Positions 54,202 through 63,021 of a stretch of 64,000 nt of DNA are shown piece by piece. Numbering within the stretch: the stretch's first letter is position 1; each line of letters starts with the position of its first letter. Under the pieces are notes generated by a model. The model was not told the origin of the DNA. It was given only the letters and a program-made list of their open reading frames with translations, and did no database searches. The translations under genes were made by a program, and so were the position numbers. This stretch comes from Pseudomonadota bacterium (GTDB lineage Bacteria > Pseudomonadota > Alphaproteobacteria > Rhizobiales > Xanthobacteraceae), in assembly GCA_023386885.1 (NCBI GenBank), contig JAEWIX010000095.1, positions 71,696 through 135,695 on the forward strand, written 5' to 3'.

Positions 54202-54301
54202 GGCCTTCTCCAATGCAGAACCGGAAGAAGATGTAGGCGCGCTTTGTGTCGCAATAAGTAGCGGCCAGAAATATTTCGCGCCGGATTACATTTCCGCAAT
54301 G

Positions 54302-55144
54302 TCAGTGCAGTTCGGTCTGTGTTTCGTTCAGCAGGGCTGGGAAGTCGTCGCCGGCGAGGTAAGCGTATTCCCGCTCGCGTTGATCGGTCAGGGGGTCGAG
54401 GTCGCGCAGCGTATCGTCGACGAATCCGGGATGGCACATAATCAGCCCGCCGTCAGGAAGGCCGTCGAGAAATTGGCGCATCAGCGCCCCGAAGTCGCGG
54501 CTCTCGGAAAAGTCATAGGCGCCAGCGAAGCCCGGATTGAAGGGGAGCCCCGCGCTCGTGGCCTTGCGGCGGAACTGTCGGCTCAATCCATCAAGTAACA
54601 GCGCCTTGGGCGACCCGAGGCCACGGCGGAACGGTTGCACGCGGCCGCACTGGCGAACCCAGACGCCGGGCGCGCCGCTTCTCGCAGCGTCGAGAAAAGC
54701 GTCGCAGACCTGCGGAAACAACTGGACGTGTTGATGCCCGTCGAGATAGTCCGGCGCGCGGCCGAACAGTTCGATGAATTTAGCGATCTGCGCGCTCACT
54801 TCCGTGCGGATTATTTCACGATCGAGGCGTCGCAGCAGGCTGACCCGCAGCATCTTCGCCAACGGCAGGAACTGGCCACCCTCGATCGGCTTGAAATGCA
54901 TCGTCAACGGGTGAAACGGCGCGGTCAGCACGGCGTGCAGCCCGATCGCGCAACGTCCGTTGGTCGCGACCGCTGCCTGCAAGGCTGCGATGTCCTCGCG
55001 TGCGACCGCGGGGCCCACCACCATCGCCGACGTCGCATTCAGGCGTTTGCGTTCGATCAGTTCGCGAATGCCGCGATTGACGCCGGGACTGATGCCGTAG
55101 TCATCGGCGCACAGCCAGATGCGGCGCGGCGAGGGGGCGCTCAT
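54302..55144 (-). CDS. ChbG/HpnK-family deacetylase
   Basis: 280 aa. RIWLCADDYGISPGVNRGIRELIERKRLNATSAMV carries the metal-binding Asp-Asp, GLHAVLT and DGHQHVQLFP the metal-binding His residues, and GLIMCHPGFVDD the C-terminal catalytic His. The family removes acetyl groups from N-acetylated sugars (chitooligosaccharide, hopanoid head groups). Its ATG overlaps the stop of the glycosyltransferase gene, so the pair forms one operon, consistent with building a modified sugar lipid. Confidence 0.9.
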   Translation of the reverse strand: MSAPSPRRIWLCADDYGISPGVNRGIRELIERKRLNATSAMVVGPAVAREDIAALQAAVATNGRCAIGLHAVLTAPFHPLTMHFKPIEGGQFLPLAKMLRVSLLRRLDREIIRTEVSAQIAKFIELFGRAPDYLDGHQHVQLFPQVCDAFLDAARSGAPGVWVRQCGRVQPFRRGLGSPKALLLDGLSRQFRRKATSAGLPFNPGFAGAYDFSESRDFGALMRQFLDGLPDGGLIMCHPGFVDDTLRDLDPLTDQREREYAYLAGDDFPALLNETQTELH

Positions 55145-56187
55145 TCAATTGCGGCCCGCTCGTTGCTTGTGGTTTCAATAAGAGGTGTGCTTCGCTTGAC
55201 GTCGTGTTCGGCAACGAAATAGATCGGACGCGCTTTCAGCTCCGACAGTATCTTGCCGATATACTCGCCGACGATGCCGATCATGATCAGTTGCACGCCT
55301 CCGATGGTCATCAGTCCGACGATCAGGGACGGATAACCGGGGACGCTCTCGCCCTTGATCCAGGTTTCCCAGAGGATTGAGAGCCCGAACAGGAAGGCGC
55401 CGAATGCCAGCAGCAATCCCAACAGGCTGGCAAAGCGCAGCGGTGCGACCGAAAAAGAGGTGAGCCCTTCGATCGAAAGCCCGAGCAGGCGCGCCGGGCT
55501 GAAGCTGGTGATGCCGTGCGCGCGTGGCGCGGGCTCATAGTCGACGCGGATTTGCCGAAAGCCGATCCAGCTCGCGAGCCCTTTGAAGAACCGGTTGCGT
55601 TCGGGAAGGCGGCGCAGCGCGGCGGCGGCACGCGGCGACAGCAGCCGGAAATCCCCGGCGTCTTCGGGGATTTTCTGCCGCGCACCCCAGTTGATCAGCG
55701 CATAGAAGCCGTGCACAGCGAAGCGACGCAATGCGGATTCGTTATTGCGGTGCGCCTTGGCGGTGTAGACGACATCGTAACCATCATCGAGCCAGTGGCT
55801 GACCAGCTTGCCGACAAGGTCGGGCGAATGTTGGCCGTCGCCGTCCATGAACAGGATGGCGCCGTCCTCGGCGTGATCGAGGCCCGCCATCAGCGCGGCT
55901 TCCTTGCCGAAGTTGCGCGACAGCGACACTACCTGGACGTCGATTGCGCTGGCGGGAAGGTCGCGCGCGATCGACAATGTCGCATCCTTGCTGCCGTCGT
56001 CGACATAGATCACTTCGGATGCAAGCGCATAGTCGCGGCGTAACTTGTCCGCAAGGCGGCACAGCCGTTCGTGCAACAGGGCAAGCCCGGCGGCCTCGTT
56101 GTAGAGCGGTACGACGATCGAAAGCCGACGGGTATTGCGGTCGGCGGCCTCGCCGCGCGCACCTGTGATGTGCCTGTCCTCCGCCAT
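55141..56187 (-). CDS. Glycosyltransferase family 2, polyisoprenyl-phosphate sugar transferase type
   Basis: 348 aa. LSIVVPLYNEAAGL (~22-35), VIYVDDGSKDATL, RNFGKEAALMAGLDHAEDGAILFMDGDGQHSPDL (the DxD-type metal site) and the GtrB/ArnC-like region (RFFKGLASWIGF) are clear. Two C-terminal helices (~255-275 and ~290-315) are followed by IVGEYIGKILSELKARPIYFV. It would transfer a sugar to undecaprenyl phosphate. ATG 56187 has GGCGGAAA upstream; an in-frame extension runs into hisG and is rejected. Confidence 0.9.
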   Translation of the reverse strand: MAEDRHITGARGEAADRNTRRLSIVVPLYNEAAGLALLHERLCRLADKLRRDYALASEVIYVDDGSKDATLSIARDLPASAIDVQVVSLSRNFGKEAALMAGLDHAEDGAILFMDGDGQHSPDLVGKLVSHWLDDGYDVVYTAKAHRNNESALRRFAVHGFYALINWGARQKIPEDAGDFRLLSPRAAAALRRLPERNRFFKGLASWIGFRQIRVDYEPAPRAHGITSFSPARLLGLSIEGLTSFSVAPLRFASLLGLLLAFGAFLFGLSILWETWIKGESVPGYPSLIVGLMTIGGVQLIMIGIVGEYIGKILSELKARPIYFVAEHDVKRSTPLIETTSNERAAIE

Positions 56188-56261
56188 CGGTTGATTTCCG
56201 CCACCGTTATTCCTGCCCCGGTCAGCAATATGAGGCCGAGGAATAAATTCGGCAATGAGTC

Positions 56262-57254
56262 CTATTGGTGAATTTCGACGGGAGGAAGGAAGGCAGCCAG
56301 TTTCGCGAACAGCGGGTTCTCGCGGTCCAGCACGTAGTCGAGCGATGCAACCGAAACGGTGTCGGCGCCATGGTCGCGCAGGAAACTGCCGAGCGCATAA
56401 ATCTGCGCCGGCGGGCAGTGCAAGGTCACCATGCCGGACGAGGTCGGTCCGCCGAACGGCGACACCACGCCGAAGCGGTTGTGCGCCTCGGCCAGCAGTT
56501 CGGCGTTGCAGCCTTTGAAGCGGGTGCGGACTTCCTTGTATTTGCTGGCGCGCGCGCGGGCGGCGATGTGGTCGAGGATGATGCGCGCGGTTTCGCGCGC
56601 GTCGGCGGACCAGTCGGCGTTGCGCGAGGCAACGAGATTGGCCTGGCTGCGCAACATCACGCCGTCGTCCAGCACCTTGAGGCCGTTGGCGGCGAGCGTC
56701 GCGCCGGTGGTGGTGATATCGACGATCATCTCGGCGGTGCCGGTCGCGGGCGCGCCTTCGGTCGCGCCGGCGCTTTCGACGATGCGATAATCGACGATGC
56801 CTTGCGCGGCAAAGAATGCGCGCGTGAGGTTGATATACTTGGTGGCGATGCGCATGCGCCGGTTGTGCTGCGCGCGGAATTCCGTGGTGACATCGTCGAG
56901 GTCGGCCATGGTGCGGACGTCGATCCACGCTTGCGGCACGGCGACGACGACGTTGGCGTAACCGAAGCCGAGCGGATTGATCAGCGCCACGCGACGATCG
57001 GCGTCGAGGATGCTTTCGCGGATCAGGTCTTCGCCGGTGATGCCAAGATGCACGCTGCCGCGCGCAAGTTGCGATGCAATCTCGCTCGCGGAGAGATAGG
57101 CGATCTCGACGTTGTCCAATCCGGCGATGGTGCCGCGATAATCGCGCGCGCCGCCGGGTTTCGACAATGTGAGGCCGGCGCGGCTGAAGAATGCCTCGGC
57201 ATTTTCCTGCAAGCGGCCCTTGGAGGGGACCGCGAGAACGAACGGCGTGGTCAT
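56262..57254 (-). CDS. hisG: ATP phosphoribosyltransferase HisG
   Basis: 330 aa. LAVPSKGRLQENAEAFFSRAGL opens the catalytic domain; LARGSVHLGITGEDLIRE and TGTAEMIVDITTTGATLAANGLKVLDDG (PRPP-binding loop) complete it. The last ~100 residues, with GMVTLHCPPAQIYALGSFLRDHGADTVSVASLDYVL, look like the regulatory HisG_C domain. It catalyses ATP + PRPP, the first step of histidine synthesis. ATGA overlap with hisZ. A long HisG together with HisZ is unusual. Confidence 0.94.
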   Translation of the reverse strand: MTTPFVLAVPSKGRLQENAEAFFSRAGLTLSKPGGARDYRGTIAGLDNVEIAYLSASEIASQLARGSVHLGITGEDLIRESILDADRRVALINPLGFGYANVVVAVPQAWIDVRTMADLDDVTTEFRAQHNRRMRIATKYINLTRAFFAAQGIVDYRIVESAGATEGAPATGTAEMIVDITTTGATLAANGLKVLDDGVMLRSQANLVASRNADWSADARETARIILDHIAARARASKYKEVRTRFKGCNAELLAEAHNRFGVVSPFGGPTSSGMVTLHCPPAQIYALGSFLRDHGADTVSVASLDYVLDRENPLFAKLAAFLPPVEIHQ

Positions 57255-58423
57255 GAAACAGCCCCGGGGATTCTTGCGGCAAACTGGTGACGAAGTTGTG
57301 TCAGCGCTTCGACCCAGATCGAGAAGCCGACAGCGGGGATAGGCGCGGCCGCGCCAAGCTGGGTGAGCAGCCCGTCGTAGCGTCCGCCGGCGACCAGCGG
57401 GTCGTCGCCGTTGCCCTTGCGATGCAATTCGAACTCGAAGCCGGTGTAGTAATCGACCCCGCGGCCGAAGGCGGTGGCGAAGCGCACCGTGCCGAGGTCG
57501 ATGCCGCGCGCCTTCATGAATTGCGTGCGGCTTTCGAACTGATCGATCGCGGCATCGATATCGAGCTTGCCGTCCGTCGCGAGCGCGCGCAACTGACGCA
57601 GCGCGTCGTCGGGTGTGCCGGCGATGGTCAGGAAGCGGTTGATGAGTTGCAACGCGTCGCGCGGCAGTGCGCCGCCTTTCAAGGTCGACTGTTCGAGGAA
57701 GCGGTCGGCGATTTCCGCGACGGTGCGGCCGCCGACATTGGTGGTGCCGGCGATCGACATCAGGTCGGTGACCAGTGCCAGCGCGGCCTTGCGGTCGGAG
57801 CCGGCGAGGGCCGCCAGCACGCCCTCGTATTCGTTATGCGTCGGGCTGGCCGCAAGCGTCAGTTGCTCGATGTCCTTGGCGAGGCTGACCTTGCGGTTGA
57901 AATCCTTGATCAGCCGGCGCCGCCACACCGGATAGAGTTTCAGCGCGTCGATCAATGCGATGAACAGCGCGACGTCGCCGGTCCTGATCTCGACGTCGGT
58001 GACGCCGAAGGCGGCGGTCGCTTCCAGTCCGAGCGCCAGCATCTCGGCGTCGGCGGCGGCGCGGTCTGGCCGGCCGAAGGATTCGACGCCGGCCTGCAGG
58101 AATTCGCTGGGCTTGCCGCCGCGATAGCGGAACACCGGCCCGAGATAGCAGAACCCCGCCGGCTGCCCGCTGCGGGGGGAGGCGAGGTAGTCGCGTGCGA
58201 CCGGAATGGTGAGGTCGGGGCGCAGGCACAGTTCCTCGTTGCCGGGATCGCTGGTGAGATACAGGCTGCGGCGGATGCCTTCGCCGGACAGGTCGAGGAA
58301 CGGTTCGGCCGGTTGCAGGATCGCCGGTTCGGCGCGGATGTAGCCGGCCTGCGCGAACGACGACAGCAGGGCCGCCGCCCAGGCGGCGGATCCGGTCGCC
58401 TCTGGGGCTCGCGTGTCAGTCAT
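57251..58423 (-). CDS. hisZ: ATP phosphoribosyltransferase regulatory subunit HisZ
   Basis: 390 aa, paralogue of histidyl-tRNA synthetase without the anticodon-binding domain. FLDLSGEGIRRSLYLTSDPGNEELCLRPDLTIPVARDYLAS is the motif 2 region; PAGFCYLGPVFRYRGGKPSEFLQAGVESFGRPDRAAADAEML and GVDYYTGFEFELHRKGNGDDPLVAGGRYDGLLTQLGAAAPIPAVGFS are further marks. It activates HisG. ATG overlaps no upstream gene; the stop overlaps hisG. Confidence 0.93.
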   Translation of the reverse strand: MTDTRAPEATGSAAWAAALLSSFAQAGYIRAEPAILQPAEPFLDLSGEGIRRSLYLTSDPGNEELCLRPDLTIPVARDYLASPRSGQPAGFCYLGPVFRYRGGKPSEFLQAGVESFGRPDRAAADAEMLALGLEATAAFGVTDVEIRTGDVALFIALIDALKLYPVWRRRLIKDFNRKVSLAKDIEQLTLAASPTHNEYEGVLAALAGSDRKAALALVTDLMSIAGTTNVGGRTVAEIADRFLEQSTLKGGALPRDALQLINRFLTIAGTPDDALRQLRALATDGKLDIDAAIDQFESRTQFMKARGIDLGTVRFATAFGRGVDYYTGFEFELHRKGNGDDPLVAGGRYDGLLTQLGAAAPIPAVGFSIWVEALTQLRHQFAARIPGAVS

Positions 58424-58651
58424 TGGCGTCGTCCAGGGTCTCGTCGAGGCGTCGCGCGCGTTCTCAAATCGGTGCCGCGCGATTTGCCTAACATATTGAG
58501 GTTAAATCTGTTTCAGTGTTGCGGCGAGGTCGCCGCGCCACCGGGCGCATTCGCTGCGGAAGCCCTTAGCACGGCAGACGGCGAGTTTCGACCTCGTTCC
58601 GCGCCCCGTCTGGCGGAAAGGTTGATAGCAGCCGAAGACGAACTCCGCCGG

Positions 58652-60793
58652 TCAGAACTTCATCGATGCGAACAGGCGGACGTTACGGCCGGGCTGCAGC
58701 ACCTCGTCCTTCTTGTAGGACTGGTGGAAACGGATGTCGTCATCCAACAGGTTCTCGCCCTTGAGGCCGACGGTGAGCGTCACCGGCCAGTCGCCGTTCG
58801 GCAACGTCGTCGTGTGGCTGACCTCGGCATTGAGCAGGTTGAAGCCTGGCGTCGGCGTCTCGAACGCGCCGAGGTTGGTCTGGGCGAAGGCGTGCAGCAG
58901 GTTGATGCGTGCCGTCCAGTTCGCGTCGCGATAATAGACGCCGCCGCCGAGCCGCTGCGGTGGAATCTTCGGCACGAAACTGCCGTCGGCGAACGTCGCG
59001 TGGACGATGTCGTATTGCGCCTCGATGCCGAACACGCCGTTCCACACCCGCGCCACGTCATGCGCGATCTGGATTTCGCCGCCGACGAAGCGGGCGTCGC
59101 GCTGCGAATAGATGATCTGGTCGTAACTCGCGCCGGGCGTGCCGCAGGAGGCGAAGCTCTCGTTGCAGCGGATGCCGGTGAAATTCTTGAAGATGAAGTT
59201 CTGATAGCGCGAGTAATAGATCGACGCTTCAAAGCGCGTATCGCCGCGTGCGCGCTTCAGTCCGAGTTCGACCGTATCGGCTTTCTCAAGCGTCATGGTC
59301 GGATCGCCGATCTCGAACGTGCGCGGCGTATCATGCGGGCCCTTGTAGAACATCTCGATGGGATCGGGCGCGCGCTCGACATGCTGCACGGTGATGCGCG
59401 CGACGATGTCGTGCGGCAGATCGTAGAGCAGCCCCGCGCTGGCGCTGACCGGCATGAAGTGGCGATCGACCGGGAAGACTGTGGGCTGATCCGGCGGCGG
59501 CAGGAACGTGGCGGGGAAACGCGCGCCGGTGCCGTCGGTTTCGGTCTGCTCAAAACGTAACGCCGCCTGTGCTCGCAGATTTCGCGTCACTCGCAATTCC
59601 TCGAACAGGAACGCTGCGAGGTTGCTGGTTTGCGCCGGCGCCAGCAGAGGTTCCGTCGCACCCGCGACCGAGAGATCACGCTGGCCCCATTGCACGCCCG
59701 CCGACCCCCGCAACTCGCCGAAGGCGGTCGCGAACGGCAGGTGCGCGACCTCGATGCGCGATTCCAATTCGCGGTTCTTGAATCGCGAACCGATCAGCGC
59801 GGCGGCGCCGATACCGTTGATCTCGTTGTGCTTGTAGTCGTTGTAGCCGAGCCAATAGCGTACCGTGTCGATGCCGCCTTCACCGACGCGCCATTCGCCG
59901 CGGCTCGCCCATTTTGTCTGGCGCAGGTCGATGTGGTTTTTCACCCTGGCGGACTCGATGCCGGGGATGAAGTAGGTCATCGCGGTGTCCTGAAACGACA
60001 GGCCGACGAAACCGCGCTCGAAGATGTAGGAGCCGCCGACGGCATGGCCCTCGGCGCGATAGTTCGAATTGGTCTGCACGCCGCCGGGGATACGGTAATC
60101 GCCCGCCTGACGCCGATAGGCGTCGGCGTGGATCGCGACGTTGGCGCCGCCGGCATCGAGCAGCACCACGCCGTCGGTGCCGTCGCTCACGCTGTTAAGG
60201 CCGCCGCGTGCTTCGAACGATACGCCCTTCCGGGGCGCGGCGGTGGGGATGCGGCCGTTGCTGGCGCTGATCACGCCGCCGATGGCCTGCGAGCCGTAAC
60301 GCAGCGTGCCGGGGCCACGGATCACCTCGACGCTCTGCGCGGCGAGCGGATCGATCGCCACCGCGTGGTCCTCGCCGAGATTGGCCATGTCGGCGGAGCC
60401 GATGCCGTTCTCCTGCGTGCGAACCCGAAAGCCGCCGAGGCCCCGGATCACCGGGCGGCTTGCCACCGGCGAGAATGAGGTCGCGGATACGCCGGGCGTG
60501 GTGCCGAGCGTATCGCCAAGCGAGGCCGCGCCGCGCGCGAGCACCTGCTCCGCCGTCAGCCGGCTCGTGGACGCCAGTGGCGCGTCGGGGCGCGGTTCTT
60601 CCGGAACGGAGGGCAGGGGCGCGGTTGCGGAAACCGGCGCGGGGACCGGTGGCCGGGTAACGACACGGGCGCGCTTTTTGGTGGGCTTCGGTGCGCGGAC
60701 GGTGATCTCCGGCAGTTCCTCCTGGGCGCGGACCTCGCAGGATGGCGCGCCGATCAGGCACGCCAGTCCCGCCACCCAAATCGTCCGCCTCAT
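58652..60793 (-). CDS. TonB-dependent outer-membrane receptor
   Basis: 713 aa. Signal peptide RRTIWVAGLACLIGAPSCEVRAQ. TonB box-like LPEITVRAP, then a Lys/Pro-rich spacer. Plug domain ~75-200: LGDTLGTTPGVSATSFSPVASRPVIRGLGGFRVRTQENGIG and VEVIRGPGTLRYGSQAIGGVISA. A 22-stranded barrel follows, ending in VRLFASMKF with a terminal Phe. The layout resembles the ZnuD zinc receptors, but metal specificity is not certain. AGGAG precedes the ATG; a palindromic operator-like site lies 39 bp upstream. Confidence 0.9.
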   Translation of the reverse strand: MRRTIWVAGLACLIGAPSCEVRAQEELPEITVRAPKPTKKRARVVTRPPVPAPVSATAPLPSVPEEPRPDAPLASTSRLTAEQVLARGAASLGDTLGTTPGVSATSFSPVASRPVIRGLGGFRVRTQENGIGSADMANLGEDHAVAIDPLAAQSVEVIRGPGTLRYGSQAIGGVISASNGRIPTAAPRKGVSFEARGGLNSVSDGTDGVVLLDAGGANVAIHADAYRRQAGDYRIPGGVQTNSNYRAEGHAVGGSYIFERGFVGLSFQDTAMTYFIPGIESARVKNHIDLRQTKWASRGEWRVGEGGIDTVRYWLGYNDYKHNEINGIGAAALIGSRFKNRELESRIEVAHLPFATAFGELRGSAGVQWGQRDLSVAGATEPLLAPAQTSNLAAFLFEELRVTRNLRAQAALRFEQTETDGTGARFPATFLPPPDQPTVFPVDRHFMPVSASAGLLYDLPHDIVARITVQHVERAPDPIEMFYKGPHDTPRTFEIGDPTMTLEKADTVELGLKRARGDTRFEASIYYSRYQNFIFKNFTGIRCNESFASCGTPGASYDQIIYSQRDARFVGGEIQIAHDVARVWNGVFGIEAQYDIVHATFADGSFVPKIPPQRLGGGVYYRDANWTARINLLHAFAQTNLGAFETPTPGFNLLNAEVSHTTTLPNGDWPVTLTVGLKGENLLDDDIRFHQSYKKDEVLQPGRNVRLFASMKF

Positions 60794-60831
60794 TAAATTC
60801 TCCTGCGACTAATGTGCAATCGCACTAAAGG

Positions 60832-60852
60832 TGCAGATGAAAGTCATTTGCA
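60832..60852 (-). promoter_or_regulatory. Fur-family-like operator upstream of the TonB receptor
   Basis: TGCAGATGA-N3-TCATTTGCA on the plus strand, an inverted repeat with 8 of 9 arm positions matching, in the style of Fur/Mur/Zur boxes. A weaker GTGC-N4-GCAC lies nearer the gene (60814-60825). Which metal regulator binds is not clear. Confidence 0.55.
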
Positions 60853-60992
60853 AGTAGAATTTGGAACCAGTTCTTTGCAATGAGTGGAATATCGTCGCGG
60901 CTGAACGGAAAGAGGCGGATTGGTTTGCCGGTCAGGGGCGGCGAGCGTCGAAAGCCGCCCGCCCTGAGAGTCAAATGAGGTCGTCCAACTTC

Positions 60993-61027
60993 GTCATGGC
61001 CCGATTTATTCCGGCCATCCACGTCTT
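60993..61027. repeat. Short palindromic repeat, family C, further copy
   Basis: GTCATGGCCCGATTTATTCC continues into GGCCATCCACGTCTT, aligned with 16641-16677. Confidence 0.7.
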
Positions 61028-61178
61028 AGCGCCGGCAGCAAGGACGACGTAGGTGGGCCGGACGAGGACATGATCGATTTGGATGGAAACGCGGTCCCCA
61101 TATCGAGGTGCGCCCGGCGAAGCCGCGAGCTAGAAAGGTGACCGTCGAGCAACTCGATTGCGGAACTTTATGCTCAGG

Positions 61179-61949
61179 CTAGAACCGCCCGGCATCGGCA
61201 CCGGAGGCGGCCTGCCAGTCGCCCAGCGTCGCCTGAACCAGCGTCAGTGCGGCCACGGCGGCGGTGTCGGCGCGGAGGATGCGCGGGCCGAGGGACAGCC
61301 GCAGGATATTCGGCTGCTTCACCAACAAGGCGCGCTCCGCTTCGGCAAAGCCGCCCTCGGGACCGATCAGGACGTCGATGCCGCCTTGGATGCCGCTGCC
61401 GCCCAATGCCGCGACGGGGGAGGCGACCTCGGCCGTCTCATCGCAGAACACCAGCAATCGCCGGGCATCGCGCCCGCTGAGATAGCGTTCCAGCGTGAGC
61501 GGTTCGCAGACCGCCGCGATGCTGAGGATGCCGCATTGTTCCGCGGCCTCGATCGCGTTGGCGCGCATTCGTTCGCCATTGATGCGGCTGACTTGCGTAT
61601 GCTGGGTCAATACCGGTTGCAGCGTAGCCGCGCCCATCTCGACGGCCTTCTGCACCATGTAGTCGAGGCGCGCGTGTTTCAGCGGCGCGAACACGTAAGC
61701 AAGATCGGGAAGGGTGTCCTGCGGCCGGGTCTGGTGCAGGATCTCGAGACGATCCGGCCGCTTGCCACCGGCGATGGCGGCGCGCCATTCGCCGTCGCGG
61801 CCATTGAACACCAGAATGGGGCTGCCGGCGCCGAGGCGCAGCACGTTGCCGAGATAATTGGCCTGCGACCGTTCCAGCGAAACCTGCGCGCCAGCGGACA
61901 ACGTCGCATCGACGAACAGGCGGGGACTGCGGAAATCGGCAAGCGGCAT
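61179..61949 (-). CDS. rsmE: 16S rRNA (uracil1498-N3)-methyltransferase RsmE
   Basis: 256 aa. N-terminal PUA-like domain (~1-75, RLFVDATLSAGAQVSLERSQANYLGNVLRLGAG) and SPOUT domain (~78-256): VQKAVEMGAATLQPVLTQHTQV, IEAAEQCG, DVLIGPEGGFAEAE and RLSLGPRILRADTAAVAALTL (trefoil knot, SAM site). It methylates U1498 in the ribosome decoding centre. Confidence 0.94.
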   Translation of the reverse strand: MPLADFRSPRLFVDATLSAGAQVSLERSQANYLGNVLRLGAGSPILVFNGRDGEWRAAIAGGKRPDRLEILHQTRPQDTLPDLAYVFAPLKHARLDYMVQKAVEMGAATLQPVLTQHTQVSRINGERMRANAIEAAEQCGILSIAAVCEPLTLERYLSGRDARRLLVFCDETAEVASPVAALGGSGIQGGIDVLIGPEGGFAEAERALLVKQPNILRLSLGPRILRADTAAVAALTLVQATLGDWQAASGADAGRF

Positions 61950-62228
61950 GGTCTAAAATCCAATGGTCGGCGCGCGTTTGCGGCTGTTTGGAAACATTTG
62001 CTTCCTGGGTTTCCCGGGCACGCCGCACCGCGTCCGGGGCACGGAGTCTTTTTTCCATCAATCCTTTAACGCATCGGCGCGCTATTGCCAGTTTGTCGCG
62101 AATTACGCCGTGCTCTCGCCCTATTCGGTGGGTTGTTATGCGGGTGCGGGAGCCGTAAAAGGTTCGGAAACCGCAAATCGCTTCTATCTTGAGAACCTTG
62201 CAGCGTCGGATTTGCCGGAGGAGAACCT

Positions 62229-62981
62229 GTGAGCAGCCGCAGCCTGATCGTGCCCTTGACTGTCGCCGTCCTGCTTGGCGTGGCGGGCCCGGTTTACGCG
62301 CAAGGCGCGTTCCCCGCGCCGCTGCCGGCGGGAGTCACGCCGGCGCAGAAGCCGTCGCCGTTTCCCCCGGTCAACGGCAATGGCGGCGTCATCAAGAACG
62401 ATCCTGCATTTCCGCCGGTGAACGGCGCGGCCGCCAGTTCGCCGTTCCCGCCGGTCAACGGTGCGCCGGCGGCTTCGCTCGCAGGACCGAGTCCGTTTCC
62501 GTCGAACGGCGCCCCGCCTGTCGCCGGTGGTTCGTTCGGCGCGCCGCAGGGCGGTCCGCCACCGGGCGCGGAAAACTGCATGAAGGAGTTCATGCCGCTG
62601 CGTAAGGAAGCGGAGCGGCGCGGCAACCTGATCAAGGCCGCCAGCGATCGCCGCGCGCCGGCCGCCGAAGCCTGCAAGCTGATCGGCAACTTCTCGCAGG
62701 CCGAAGTGAAGATGATCAAGTACGTTCAGGCCAACCAGCAGAAATGCGGAATCCCGGCGCAGGTCGCCGATCAGCTCAAGAACGGGCACAAGAACACTCA
62801 GAAGATGCAGAAGCAGGTTTGCGCGGCGGCGCATCAGCAGGCGCAGCAGCCGCGCGGCCCGGCCGCCCCAAGCCTGTCCGACGTGCTCGGCTCCTCCGCG
62901 TCGATGCCCACGCCCACCAGTAAATCGCGGCACGGCGGCAGCACCTTCGATACGCTCAGCGGCAACGTGCTGACGCGATGA
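62229..62981 (+). CDS. Exported proline-rich protein with FPPVNG repeats
   Basis: 250 aa from GTG 62229 with GGAGGAG upstream. Signal peptide SSRSLIVPLTVAVLLGVAGPVYAQ. Residues ~30-120 hold PFPPVNG three times plus a PFPSNG variant, Gly/Pro/Ala-rich. The C-terminal half is helical with spaced Cys residues (ENCMKEFMPLRKEAERRGNLIKAASDRRAPAAEACKLIGNF...QQKCGIP...QVCAAAH). Function unknown; conserved in appearance but family not recognised. Confidence 0.72.
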   Translation: MSSRSLIVPLTVAVLLGVAGPVYAQGAFPAPLPAGVTPAQKPSPFPPVNGNGGVIKNDPAFPPVNGAAASSPFPPVNGAPAASLAGPSPFPSNGAPPVAGGSFGAPQGGPPPGAENCMKEFMPLRKEAERRGNLIKAASDRRAPAAEACKLIGNFSQAEVKMIKYVQANQQKCGIPAQVADQLKNGHKNTQKMQKQVCAAAHQQAQQPRGPAAPSLSDVLGSSASMPTPTSKSRHGGSTFDTLSGNVLTR

Positions 62982-63021
62982 GACCGGCGCGCGCCATCGC
63001 GGTGCGGCCAACGGTGCTGTC

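Larger units (their letters stand above)
60794..61178. other. Intergenic region upstream of the TonB receptor
   Basis: Contains the receptor's operator-like palindrome and a family C repeat; the remaining sequence up to the end of rsmE shows no gene. Confidence 0.6.

Noticed and set aside
56188..57282. In-frame N-terminal extension of the GT2 gene through hisG
   Set aside because: Overlaps the well-supported hisG in another frame; the GT2 family start is at 56187.
57287..59560. 757-residue plus-strand open frame opposite hisZ and the TonB receptor
   Set aside because: Antisense of two well-supported genes; composition typical of GC-rich shadow frames.
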